Part shown: positions 52,881-61,543 of the stretch, piece after piece
Numbering within the stretch: the first letter of the stretch is position 1
How the letters are laid out: the number at the start of each line of letters is the position of its first letter
Assembly (NCBI RefSeq): GCF_030406325.1
Contig: NZ_JAUEQY010000009.1
Coordinates: 269,974 to 333,973 of the forward strand
DNA: 64,000 nucleotides
Direction of reading: 5' to 3'
From: Actinomadura sp. DC4
GTDB taxonomy: Bacteria; Actinomycetota; Actinomycetes; Streptosporangiales; Streptosporangiaceae
The notes under the pieces: generated by a model
Told to the model about the DNA's origin: nothing
The model's database searches: none
What the model saw: the letters and a program-made list of their open reading frames with translations, nothing else
Position numbers and translations under genes: made by a program

Positions 52881-54089
52881 CTATACGGCGCGGTCGAGCA
52901 GGTACGCCGACGGTGCGCTGATCCCGTTGAACGCCTCGGCCGCGTACACGAGTGTGTACGCGCCGGTCTGCCAGATGGCCACCGTGTCCCCTACGTCCAG
53001 ATCGTGGGAGAGCTCGACGCCGAACATGATGGTGTCCTGGCTGTCGCAGCTGGGGCCCGTGAGATGTGTGGTCCGGGTGCTTCCCTGGCCCCGCGAATCG
53101 GTCACCGGGTATCGGAGCGTGTTCGATGTCTCGAGCGACTCCATGAAGCCGTTGAAGGCACCGGCGTCCAGGTGAACCCAGCGTGCTCCGTCGCGCTCGG
53201 CGACGCCGATGACGGAGGCGACCATGACGCCGGCGGGGGCGGCCAGGAATCGGCCCGGCTCGACCACGGTCCGCACCGGATAGGGGAGCTGGCCGATCGC
53301 GCGGCCGATGCTCTTGCCGATCGCCGCCATCGAGGGCACCGCGGTGCCGTCGTACTGGACGGGGAACCCCCCGCCCATGTTCAGCATCTGGATCCGGACC
53401 TCGTTGTCGGCCAGAGCACGCATGACGGCCGCCGCCTCGGCGATGGCCGTCTCCCAGGCCGTTGCCTCTGTCATCTGGGAGCCGACGTGGAAGGTGATCC
53501 CGTAGGGGACGAGCCCCAGGGAGGCGGCGTAGAGCATCAGCCGGGCGGCATGGTCGGCGGGGACGCCGAACTTGCCCTCGCTCGGGACGGCCGACTGCGC
53601 CGCCCGGGTCTTCAGCCGCACGTAGACGCGACTGCCCGGTGCCAGTTCGGCCAGCTTCTCCGCTTCGCGTTCGGAGTCGAAGGCGAACCGATCCAGACCG
53701 GCGGCGAAAGCGTGGGAGACGTCGTCCGGCCGCTTCACCGGGTTGGAGAACAGCACCTCGGCGGCGTCGGCGGCGCTCGCGGCGATCTCGAGGTCGCGGA
53801 GCACGGCCAGCTCCCCGTAGGAGGCGACGACGAAGCCACCGCCGAGATCCTTGACCTTCTGCAAAAGCCTGCCATCCGCGTTGCACTTCATCGCGAATTT
53901 GATTTCCGTCCCGCGGGGGAGCGCGAGCCGAAGGTGCTCGTACGCCTCGGTGACCGTGGTCAGGTCGAGTCCGAGAAAAGGTGTCTCATAGGGAAGGCCG
54001 AAGACCTTCGACCCGAAATGATCTGCGAGGGAACTGCCGGGAGCAGGTTCAGGGCCGTCTGGCGCCCTGACCGCGAGTGATTTTCTCAT
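52881..54089 (-). CDS. Type III PLP-dependent decarboxylase (ornithine decarboxylase-like)
   Basis: 402 residues from ATG 54089, with AAGGGAT upstream; the longer open frame to 54239 has no good start. PLP lysine K68 is in FAMKCN; HVGSQ, GGGFPVQY, EPGRFLAA and GPSCDSQDT are the further landmarks of alanine-racemase-fold decarboxylases. CDSxD near the end is the ornithine decarboxylase form rather than the CESxD of diaminopimelate decarboxylase. It would give a diamine such as putrescine or cadaverine. It faces subcluster B and is divergent from the HTH gene. A possible use of the amine is capping the Gly-Gly end activated by the E1-like enzyme; this is speculation. Confidence 0.88.
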   Translation of the reverse strand: MRKSLAVRAPDGPEPAPGSSLADHFGSKVFGLPYETPFLGLDLTTVTEAYEHLRLALPRGTEIKFAMKCNADGRLLQKVKDLGGGFVVASYGELAVLRDLEIAASAADAAEVLFSNPVKRPDDVSHAFAAGLDRFAFDSEREAEKLAELAPGSRVYVRLKTRAAQSAVPSEGKFGVPADHAARLMLYAASLGLVPYGITFHVGSQMTEATAWETAIAEAAAVMRALADNEVRIQMLNMGGGFPVQYDGTAVPSMAAIGKSIGRAIGQLPYPVRTVVEPGRFLAAPAGVMVASVIGVAERDGARWVHLDAGAFNGFMESLETSNTLRYPVTDSRGQGSTRTTHLTGPSCDSQDTIMFGVELSHDLDVGDTVAIWQTGAYTLVYAAEAFNGISAPSAYLLDRAV

Positions 54090-54255
54090 CGATCCCTTGG
54101 TTCTGAAATGGACATATTGCTCGCCAGTGGACGGAGTGCGGGGAAGAAACAGTGCAGGAACCCTCTCCGTGCCCTCCCGGCCGGCTGGGGCCACAGGCCC
54201 GGTTTGTCGTACTTTCTTTCTTGTTCTGGCTGCCTGCACGCTTCTTCACGGCAGG

Positions 54256-54384
54256 CATCACCTGTCGGTAAACTAACGTTGATTCCATCACCTTTAGGCG
54301 ATGGATGTGGACGAGGCTAAGAATGTCTCATCGTAATGTCAACTCAGGTTTGTGAGCAGAGGTGAACATCGAATGAAGGTGATG
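54256..54384. promoter_or_regulatory. Divergent promoter with repeated CATCACC half-sites
   Basis: CATCACC occurs at 54256 and 54286, its complement GGTGATG at 54378, and a variant GGCGATG at 54297. The 54285-54304 pair forms an imperfect inverted repeat around TTTA. These lie between the decarboxylase and HTH gene starts and may be binding sites for the HTH protein. Confidence 0.45.
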
Positions 54385-54407
54385 TGAGAGCGGGAGGGAG
54401 GGGCTCT

Positions 54408-54857
54408 GTGGAGAAGGACCGAGAGGTGCGGGGCGAGCAGATGACACTCGCAGATCGGATTGACCTGCTGTTTCGCACGGTCCATCCCGCGGGCGGTAAG
54501 CCGTACTCCCTGGAGTACGTCGCCTCCGGGATCGAAAAGATCACCGGGGAGAAGATCTCGGCCAACGCGATCTGGAAGCTGCGCAAGGGCAAGAGCGCCA
54601 ACCCGACCAAGAAGACGATCGAGGGGCTGGCCGGCTTCTTCGGTGTGCCGCCGAGCTACTTCTTCGACGAGGCGCCGGAGCGGGCAGGGGAGGAGCTCCG
54701 GTTGCTCGCGGCGATGCGCGACGGCAGGGGCGCCCGGCTTCGCAGTTTTCTCGACCTGTCACCGGCAGGCCAGGAGATGGTGGCCGAGCTGATCGCCTAC
54801 GCGGCTCACATGGAGCAGGGCAAGGACGACACCAGCGATCAGAAGGACACGGAATAA
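54408..54857 (+). CDS. XRE/EspR-like helix-turn-helix regulator
   Basis: 149 residues from GTG 54408, preceded by GGAGGGG; ATG 54441 would give 138 residues. The DNA-binding part is MTLADRIDLLFRTVHPAGGK then ISANAIWKLRKGK and TIEGLAGFFGVPPSYFFDE, as in EspR-like regulators of actinomycetes. The C-terminal part has a dimerisation-like helix (SPAGQEMVAELIAYAAHME). It is divergent from the decarboxylase and may control it, or the end of subcluster B. Confidence 0.85.
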   Translation: MEKDREVRGEQMTLADRIDLLFRTVHPAGGKPYSLEYVASGIEKITGEKISANAIWKLRKGKSANPTKKTIEGLAGFFGVPPSYFFDEAPERAGEELRLLAAMRDGRGARLRSFLDLSPAGQEMVAELIAYAAHMEQGKDDTSDQKDTE

Positions 54858-55313
54858 CCCCGAACCGCGGCCGCGCCCACCGGCCGACGTCCTGGACGAA
54901 GAACCTCTCGTGTGCCGCGAACCGCTCCGAGTCCCACATATCTGCCCTCGTCTGGGCCGCTGACGCGTCGTCCATCGGCACGAGCGTTTGCTCGTGTTCT
55001 CCGGCGATCGGCGCCGGTGACCTCGTCTGCCGGATCCGCCTGGTCGGCGGGACTGCGGTTCCGTGACCTTTGTCGAAGGTGTCCGCGCTCCGTTTTCCGG
55101 TGGTCTGGCCGTGCGTTTTGAAGTAGTGACTCTGTAAGTGGTCTACCAACTCCGTCAGCCTGGAATGCCTGGTCAGATTCCACTTCTCGCTACCGTGCCC
55201 TCGCCGAGACCTCCCCGGTGGGGGAGGAACGTTGATCTCCGCCGAAAATTCCGTACAGGCACGTCAGGTGGCATTATATTGATTCAGTGTTTATGCGGTG
55301 ATATTCCCTGAAC
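54858..55313. other. Intergenic interval without recognised gene
   Basis: About 455 bases with mixed GC. No open frame resembles a known protein. The last 100 bases before 55314 are AT-rich (for example GGCATTATATTGATTC), consistent with an old promoter of the P450 pseudogene. Confidence 0.5.
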
Positions 55314-56018
55314 ATGACGGCAATCGCTGGTGGATGGGAATTCGATCATGTTGATCCATGGCTGGCGCCACGCCTCAACGAGGTTTCAGCCGAGCTCCGA
55401 GGCGACTGCCCGGTCGTGCACAGCACCGAGTACCGCGGCTTCTGAGCGGCACTCACCCACGAGGCCGTCAAGGAAGTGACCAGCGATCCGCAGACCTACA
55501 CCAGCACCGGTTGCGTCACCATCCCCAGGGTCCATTCCATCCTGCAGCCGCTCCTCGACTTCGACCCGCCCGAGCACACCGCCTACCGCAGGATCGTCCA
55601 GCGGCAGTTCACCCGGCAGGGCGCCGCTCGCTACGAGCCGCTCCTGCGCCGGCTGGTACGCGAACGCCTCAGCGAACTGATCGAGCAGGGCGGCGCCGAC
55701 CTCATCGCCACACTGGCCCGCAACGTGCCGCCGATGGCGATCGCCATGATCCTCGGGCTCCCGCCCGAAGATGGCGAACGGTTCATGTACTGGGTGGAAC
55801 GGCAACTCATGACGGCGGCCACGGGCGATCTCGCGGAGACCGAGCGGGTGACTGAGGAGTTCACCGAATACATCGCCGACCACCTGGGCGGCGCGCGCGA
55901 GGAGAACGCCGTCATCGGTGCGATCGACGAAGGCCGGTTCAACGGGCGGCCGCTCACCCAGGAGGAGCAGGTGGGCATGATCGCGCTGCCGGTCGTCTTC
56001 TCACCAGTCCAGCCCTGA
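55314..56018 (+). pseudogene. Cytochrome P450 pseudogene (nonsense codon and missing C-terminus)
   Basis: One frame from ATG 55314 reads as P450 N-terminal half, with a TGA at 55443-55445 where relatives have Trp (RGF-stop-AALTHEAV), a TGG to TGA change. The frame goes on through LLDFDPPEHTAYRRIVQRQF and TLARNVPPMAIAMILGLPPE, then stops at 56016-56018 just as the I-helix should begin. ExxR and the heme Cys loop are absent. The product cannot bind heme; this is a decayed gene. Confidence 0.85.
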
Positions 56019-56072
56019 TCGGCGTCTACGGCCGCACTGTCATCGATCGATGCCGCAGTAAGGAGTTTCGCC

Positions 56073-56921
56073 GTGAGACGCCTGCCATCGCTCGCCGCCG
56101 CACTGATCGCCGCCACCATCGCGGCCGCGCCCGCACAGGCCCGCACGCCCGCGCACTGCTCGACGCATGTGCTGCACGTACGGCTCGCCGACGGCGGCCC
56201 CGCCGCGTACCGGATGTGGGGCGAACTGTGCTACCAGGGAAGAATCACGCCCAAGACGGTGCAGTCGCTCATCCCAGGTGGGACCTACAACCACACCTAC
56301 GGGGACTTCCCGTACCGGGGCGGCGTCTACTCCTACGTACGGGCGGCGACCTCGGCCGGCTACGCGACGTTCGACGTCGACCGGATCGGCAGCGGACACA
56401 GCACCCACCCGCCGTACACCGACCTGACCCTCGCAGGTGAGGCGACGTCGACGCACGACGTCGTGACCGCCCTGCGGTCGGGCGCCGTCGACGGTCACGC
56501 GTTCCGGCATGTCATCACGGCCGGGCACTCGTTCGGCTCGGCGGTCGGGGTGGTGGAGGCGGTGCACTATCGCGACGTCGACGGTGTCATCAGCATCGGC
56601 GGCGGCCACGCCATGTTCCGACGCGGCGGGAGCCATCCTCGACGCGGCCCAGGAGGCGAACCTCGATCCGAAGTTCGCCGGGCTCGGCTACGACGGATAT
56701 CTGACCACCGTCCCGGGCGTGCGAGGCCACCTTTACCACGACTCCCGCACCTCGACTCCCGGGGATGAACGCCCTGGACGAGAGGCTGAAGGACGTCCAT
56801 GCGAGCCACGACGTGCCCGACATCTTCGCCTACAACCTTCCGGCCACGCCCGCCGACGCGATCAGCAGGCGGCTGACGGTGCCCACGGCATGTCGCCGGC
56901 CGATGCACCGGGCCGGGCGCG
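56073..56921 (+). pseudogene. Secreted alpha/beta hydrolase pseudogene (two frameshifts)
   Basis: It begins well: AAGGAG before GTG 56073, a signal peptide (LAAALIAATIAAAPAQA) and a hydrolase core with nucleophile elbow AGHSFGSAVG. The frame shifts near 56625 (continuing as ILDAAQEANLDPKFAGLGYD) and again near 56755 (continuing as MNALDERLKDVHASHDVPDI). The three pieces together read as one protein of about 280 residues. The end runs into the convergent DUF4157 gene. Confidence 0.75.
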
Positions 56922-59045
56922 TCAGGTCCAGCCGGTCTCCTTGCGGAGCTCGTCGCGCTGGTCGTCCGGCAGATATGCGGTGTTGAGCTCGAACGCCCGC
57001 TTTCCCAGCTCTACGAACTTGCCGTCCCAGTTGGCGACGTCCGCCGTACGGAACTCGAACTGCGTGCCGCCGGACTCCAGCCGGCCCGGATCGTTCGCCG
57101 GCGCGCCTTCGATCTTCAGTGGGTCGGGCTTCTCGGGGCTGCTGCCGGGCTGGATGGCATAGAAGTCCTTGTCGCTCATCTTGCCCCTGACGACGTCGAT
57201 CATGAGGTCGACGATCGAACCTTTGTACTTGAGGACCTTCTCGTTGGCCTTTTCGTTGAACTCCAGCTCTTCCACGGCGCTGTTGATGATGCCGACGATC
57301 GTCGCCTCTTCGGCCCGGACCAGTTCGCCGAACACTTCGACGAAGATCTCCTGGTGACGCTGCACAAGACCGGCCCTCCGGAAGACCTCGGTGAGATCCG
57401 TACGCGCCAGAAGAGCCACCGCGTTCTTTTCGTGGAGCTTCTCCGGTATCTCCCATCGCGCGGCGAGGTAGTAGGAGATGACCACCCGGAAGATGCTCAT
57501 CGTCGTCTCTCTCAGTATCGTCCGGAGAGCCTCCATCCGCGGATCGATCAGGTATTCGTAGACACTGATGTCATCGTTGCTTTCGGCGAGCCAGTCGAAC
57601 TCCTCCACCTTCTGAGCAAGACGGAACCTGCCCTCCTTCGCGGACTCGACCGGAACCTTGACCTCTTCCTCTTCCTTGCTCTTTTTCTTCTTCTTTTTCT
57701 TCTCCGTTTGTTTTTTCGCACCCTTGTCGCGGGCGGGCTTCCCCTTGCCCTCCTCCTCCTTGAGGATCTCTGCCTGATTGGTCTCCTTCTGCAGGCCGTC
57801 GACGATGGCATCGATCACGGGGGAGAGCGGGCCGTCGATGAGCGCACTGATCCTCTGCTGTATCCAGAGGGGGCCGCCGGTGGCGAATCCGCCCGTCGTA
57901 CTGAGCCGATGCAACTGGTCGAGCTTCGAAGGGAAGACTCCGAGGGTGAACTGGACAGAAAGGCCGCGATAGGTCGAGTAGGAGAAATTGTCCGAAATGC
58001 TCTTTGGGAGGCCCGTATAGAAACCCGGGCCGGCCTGTCCCTTGTTGTTGATATTTATTTCTCTTTTGATGTCCTGTGTGTGCTTGACGAACTCGCCCTT
58101 CGCATTCTTCTTCAGTTCGTCCAACCCTGGTGTTCTGGTGGTATATTCAGGAATGCTTATACCGAGCTTGGGGAGTTTGTTGTCGTACAGCTTCGACCGG
58201 TTCTCGTGAAGATACTTCGCCAGCTCCCAGCCGTACTGTGAGTTGTCGACTTTGACATCGATCTCGTCCGCCTTGTAGATCACTTTCTTGTTGTCGTACT
58301 CGTACGCGCCCTGCCGCAGGCTCTGCTCCTGATCGTCGGACTTCTTCTCATAGATCGGCACGTTGTGCTCCAGCTCCAGGCCGACCGAACGCTGGACGAC
58401 AGAGCCTCTCGCGGGAGTGGTGGTGCCGGGCCGTCCCCTGCCCGGGGAGCCATGGGGGCGCGACGTCATGGTCACCGCGGCGCCGGCGGCCTCGGCCTCG
58501 CGCTCCTGCGGGTCACCCGGGCGGCTGACCTTCACTCCGTCGCCGCGGTCGGTTCCGGAGGCCCGGTGGGCGCTCTGTTGCAGGACATGCGCGACCTCGT
58601 GGCCGAGCAGCCGGAGACCGTCGGCCGAGCCGGGGGCGTACCAGCCCCGCGCGAAGGCGATGTGGGAGCCCATCGTGTACGCCCTGGCGCCCACCGACTC
58701 GGCCGAGCGGTGCGCCGTCTCGTCGGTGTGGACGCGCACCGACGACAGGTCAGCGCCGAACGCGGACTCCAGCCGCGCGCGGACCGGCGGGGCGAGCGGC
58801 CGGCCCGGCGCGCTCTGGATCGCCTCCGGCCGAGACGGGACCCGCCCCAGAACCGACGCCGTCGCCCGGTTGCCGACCTGGCGCTGCAGGACGGCGACGT
58901 CGGCGGCGCTCACCGCCCCACCCGACCTCGCCGCGGCGGCCAGCGCGCCGAGAGCCGGGCCGGCGGCGGTCTCGCGGGACCTCATGGCCTGCGGTTCGCG
59001 GGCCGGCGTGGGGTCGGTCTCGATCCGGCGTGCCCGAGCGCGCAT
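56922..59045 (-). CDS. DUF4157 (eCIS-core) protein with large C-terminal domain
   Basis: 707 residues from ATG 59045, with GGAGG upstream. After a variable region (residues 1-75), the eCIS-core domain is plain: LAPPVRARLESAFGADLSSV, RVHTDETAH, GARAYTMGSHIAFARG and GHEVAHVLQQ (HExxH, about residues 148-152). The rest is a unique domain of about 490 residues, including a lysine run (KKQTEKKKKKKKSKEEEE) and many charged helices; base composition there falls well below the flanks. DUF4157 proteins are often effectors loaded on contractile injection particles or polymorphic toxins. No eCIS tube, sheath or immunity-like gene is nearby. The C-terminal function is unknown. Confidence 0.85.
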   Translation of the reverse strand: MRARARRIETDPTPAREPQAMRSRETAAGPALGALAAAARSGGAVSAADVAVLQRQVGNRATASVLGRVPSRPEAIQSAPGRPLAPPVRARLESAFGADLSSVRVHTDETAHRSAESVGARAYTMGSHIAFARGWYAPGSADGLRLLGHEVAHVLQQSAHRASGTDRGDGVKVSRPGDPQEREAEAAGAAVTMTSRPHGSPGRGRPGTTTPARGSVVQRSVGLELEHNVPIYEKKSDDQEQSLRQGAYEYDNKKVIYKADEIDVKVDNSQYGWELAKYLHENRSKLYDNKLPKLGISIPEYTTRTPGLDELKKNAKGEFVKHTQDIKREININNKGQAGPGFYTGLPKSISDNFSYSTYRGLSVQFTLGVFPSKLDQLHRLSTTGGFATGGPLWIQQRISALIDGPLSPVIDAIVDGLQKETNQAEILKEEEGKGKPARDKGAKKQTEKKKKKKKSKEEEEVKVPVESAKEGRFRLAQKVEEFDWLAESNDDISVYEYLIDPRMEALRTILRETTMSIFRVVISYYLAARWEIPEKLHEKNAVALLARTDLTEVFRRAGLVQRHQEIFVEVFGELVRAEEATIVGIINSAVEELEFNEKANEKVLKYKGSIVDLMIDVVRGKMSDKDFYAIQPGSSPEKPDPLKIEGAPANDPGRLESGGTQFEFRTADVANWDGKFVELGKRAFELNTAYLPDDQRDELRKETGWT

Positions 59046-59373
59046 GGGTCCTCCTGACGTCCGTACGGGGCCGCGTCACGGCCCCGCCCGCCGGCGGGCG
59101 GCCGGCGCTCAATCGGTACAACCGTCGCACGGATCACCGGCATAGGTCACTGTGATCTCCGAGCCGGGTTGAGCACAGGCGCCCTGGCTTGTGACGAGCC
59201 CGGAGGCGGACCGCGGCGGCGTTCAGCGATCCCGCAACTAGGGCCTGTGGGCGCCGTAACTCCGACTTGGGCGTGTATGCGTGTAGGAGGGCCACCGAGC
59301 CGGTCTCGCCGGGTTCTGGGAGCGCGCGGAGCGCGTGCCGCTCGAATATTGGATCGTGTGGCCTGAGCTGCGG
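59046..59373. other. Intergenic interval without recognised gene
   Basis: About 330 bases; no open frame on either strand resembles a protein family I know. It borders transposase remnants to the right. Confidence 0.5.
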
Positions 59374-59624
59374 CTATGCGGCGTGGTGGTATTCGCTGAT
59401 CACGCCCGCTACGACGGGTCTTCGCCGGATGGTCCGCAGGTCGGTAAGGTCGGTCGCGTCCCGGGTCGGCAGCGTTCGAAGGCCCGGAGGTCGGGGGCCC
59501 GCGACTGGTGCGGTCGGGCAGTGTCGTAGTGCGGATTGCGGTCACTCCGCCAGGTGCAGTCTTCGATGAACACCGGCACGTACAGCCGTTTGAGCGGCAC
59601 GGTTCCTACCACCGGGGAAGTCAT
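59374..59624 (-). mobile_element. Integrase-type transposase remnant (C-terminal, frameshifted)
   Basis: Minus-strand pieces NPHYDTARPHQSRAPDL and, in another frame, RRPVVAGVISEYHHAA followed by a stop at 59374 match the end of IS481/IS3-like integrases (the HYNxARPHQS motif and the GGxIxEYxxAA end). Everything upstream is missing and one frameshift separates the pieces. Confidence 0.6.
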
Positions 59625-59681
59625 GGTGGCGGCGAGGGTCTGGCCCCACCTGCGGTGCCGGGCAAGGTACCGTCCTGGGAA

Positions 59682-59942
59682 TCATCCGGCGGCGGTGATG
59701 GCATCGCGGCAGAACTCCACCTCGCCCAGGTCGATGACCACCGACGGCGGGGTCGCGGCGAGCACCGCGATGGTGCCCAGCCGGTCCGCGGTCGCGATAT
59801 CGATCTCACCGGCCACACCGATGACCACGCACGGGCCTTGATGCTCCGTCCGTATCCGCAGCCGGTTCTGCGGCGTCTGGCCGTCTAGGTCGGGCCGGTT
59901 GTGGGTGTTGAGGTCGCGGCCGGGAGTGTTCGGGCTGATCAC
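59682..59942 (-). pseudogene. STAS-domain anti-sigma factor antagonist, truncated
   Basis: 86 residues. RLRIRTEHQGPCVVIGVAGE and IDIATADRLGTI, then SVVIDLGEVEFC are a STAS domain start, but the frame ends at FCRDAITAAG just where the phosphorylatable Ser/Thr loop (DSTG) should be. A frameshift or insertion of the neighbouring transposase DNA probably broke it. Confidence 0.65.
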
Positions 59943-60000
59943 GGTCGTACCTCAGGTCCGCGCCGGTTTGTTCAGCGCTGCTCGGGTCCGCCGCGCAGGT

Positions 60001-60321
60001 TCAGTGGTCTTGGGCTTTCTGGGTGTTGTTGAGGCGGAGCGCTTCGGCGAGTTGGTCTTCCAGGATGATGATGCGGCAGGCGGCGTCCAGGGGCATGCCC
60101 TGGTCCAGGAGTTCGCGGGCACGGGCGGCCAGGCGGAGCTGGTAGCGGGAGTAGCGGCGGTGCCCGCCGGCCGAACGCTGGGGGACGATCAGTTTCGCCT
60201 CGTCCAGGCTGCGCAGGAAACCCGGTGTGGTGCCGAGCATCTCCGCGGCGCGGCCCATGGTGTAGGCGGGGTAGTCCTCATCGTCGAGTTTGTCTGCCAT
60301 GTGCTGCTGGGCTGGGTCCAT
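60001..60321 (-). CDS. MerR-like short transcriptional regulator
   Basis: 106 residues from ATG 60321, with GGAGG upstream. The MerR winged helix is clear: YTMGRAAEMLGTTPGFLRSL and AGGHRRYSRYQLRLAARARE. The usual C-terminal effector domain is missing, as in small HspR-like actinomycete proteins; LDAACRIIILEDQLAEA follows. It looks intact though it lies among decayed genes. A hairpin lies 19 bases upstream of its start. Confidence 0.88.
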   Translation of the reverse strand: MDPAQQHMADKLDDEDYPAYTMGRAAEMLGTTPGFLRSLDEAKLIVPQRSAGGHRRYSRYQLRLAARARELLDQGMPLDAACRIIILEDQLAEALRLNNTQKAQDH

Positions 60322-60339
60322 TGAGCCTCCATGCCATGA

Positions 60340-60367
60340 GGGCCCCGGTGCCGTAGCACCGGGGCCC
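60340..60367. terminator. Strong hairpin upstream of the MerR-like gene
   Basis: GGGCCCCGGTGC and its complement pair perfectly (12 bp) around CGTA. It lies in the 5' region of the minus-strand MerR gene; on the plus strand a TTTT follows 6 bases later. It could be a terminator for plus-strand transcripts or a 5'-leader structure. Confidence 0.6.
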
Positions 60368-60602
60368 AGGGTTTTAGGTATCAACACCATCTACCGACGA
60401 CAGCGTCGGCTTGTCGTTTCCGCACCGGCCACTTGAAATGGCCGATCGTGCGGGGATCGCGTAAGCGTGACCGAGGACCACCTCGCGTTCTGATGGGACT
60501 GCGGTACCCGCGCGGCGAGACACAACCAGCAGCGGGCGATCCGACGGCGTATGACCCTCCCCTTCTCCTCTGATCTTCCTAAAACCTTTCCGTACCGACC
60601 TA

Positions 60603-60704
60603 GGACCTTCAGGGACCTGCGAACCTCGTCCCAGCGCGTCCGACGGCCGCTTGCCACCGCCCGGAGCCACTTACCGTTACCAGCCCCGGCACACCTGACG
60701 TCGT
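60603..60704. repeat. Direct repeat, copy 1 (102 bp)
   Basis: Begins GGACCTTCAGGGACCTGCGA and ends CACCTGACGTCGT; matches 60742-60844 closely, with about eight differences and one indel. No coding function is recognised. Confidence 0.8.
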
Positions 60705-60741
60705 GCCCTTCCTTCTCCAGTCAGCGACCCGGAGACTTCCT

Positions 60742-60844
60742 GGACCTTCTGGGACCTGCGAACCTCGCCCCAGCGCGCCCGACGGGCCACTCGCCACCGC
60801 CCGGAGCCACTTACCGTTACCAGCCCCAGCACACCTGACGTCGT
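60742..60844. repeat. Direct repeat, copy 2 (103 bp)
   Basis: Second copy of the 60603 unit, 37 bases after the first copy. The rest of 60391-61087 holds no gene I recognise. Confidence 0.8.
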
Positions 60845-61087
60845 ACTCACCATGTTCACGGGTAGTTCGTTGTCTCCCGTGCCTCTTTGATGTTCTCTTT
60901 CTTCGCAACAAGGGGAACACTACCCAGCCCGGCGGCGAATGTCTACTCCGGCCACGGGAGATTTTCTTTGGTTCTCTGGACCGGCTGCGCACCGGCCTGG
61001 CGATAGCCCTCACCGTTTTCCACCACTGCCGGTACGGCCGCCTCCTGCGCCTGATCGCCGGCGGGCGAGAACCCGGCCGTCAGCGCC

Positions 61088-61350
61088 CTTGCTCGCCGAG
61101 GACTACACGCTGGTGACCAGGATGCTGATCAAACTGGACGACGCCCAGCTCGGCTGCCTGACCGCCGACCGGGCACGCGCGATCGCCGGCACGGCCGACA
61201 GCCCGCTGATCACCGCTGAGGCGGCCCGTAACCTGGCCGTCCTGGCGCGCAAGGCCGGCTGGCATTCCCAGGCCATGCCATCGCCTTGTCCGCGGCCGAC
61301 CGGCCAGAGCTGCGCCGGGGCGGACCCGCTGCACGTGGCGACCGCGTGAG
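61088..61350 (+). pseudogene. Fragment of an XRE/TPR-type regulator
   Basis: ADSPLITAEAARNLAVLARK and GWHSQAM are typical of the C-terminal part of actinomycete HTH regulators with TPR-like tails. The N-terminal DNA-binding part is absent, and after GWHSQAM the frame shifts (AADRPELR appears in another frame). Confidence 0.55.
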
Positions 61351-61543
61351 AGGTGCCGTAGAACTCGGCGCCCTGTTGCTCGAACCGGGTGAGGAACTGG
61401 CCGGCGGGGCCGATCCGCCCCGCCGCGACGGCCACGGTCAGGTTGCCCAGTTCCCGCCCCCCTCTGCGTCAGGCTGAGGTGGGACACAAGAGGACGAAGT
61501 TCACTAACTGACACGATCATGGCGAGAACGGGTACCGGGCAGA

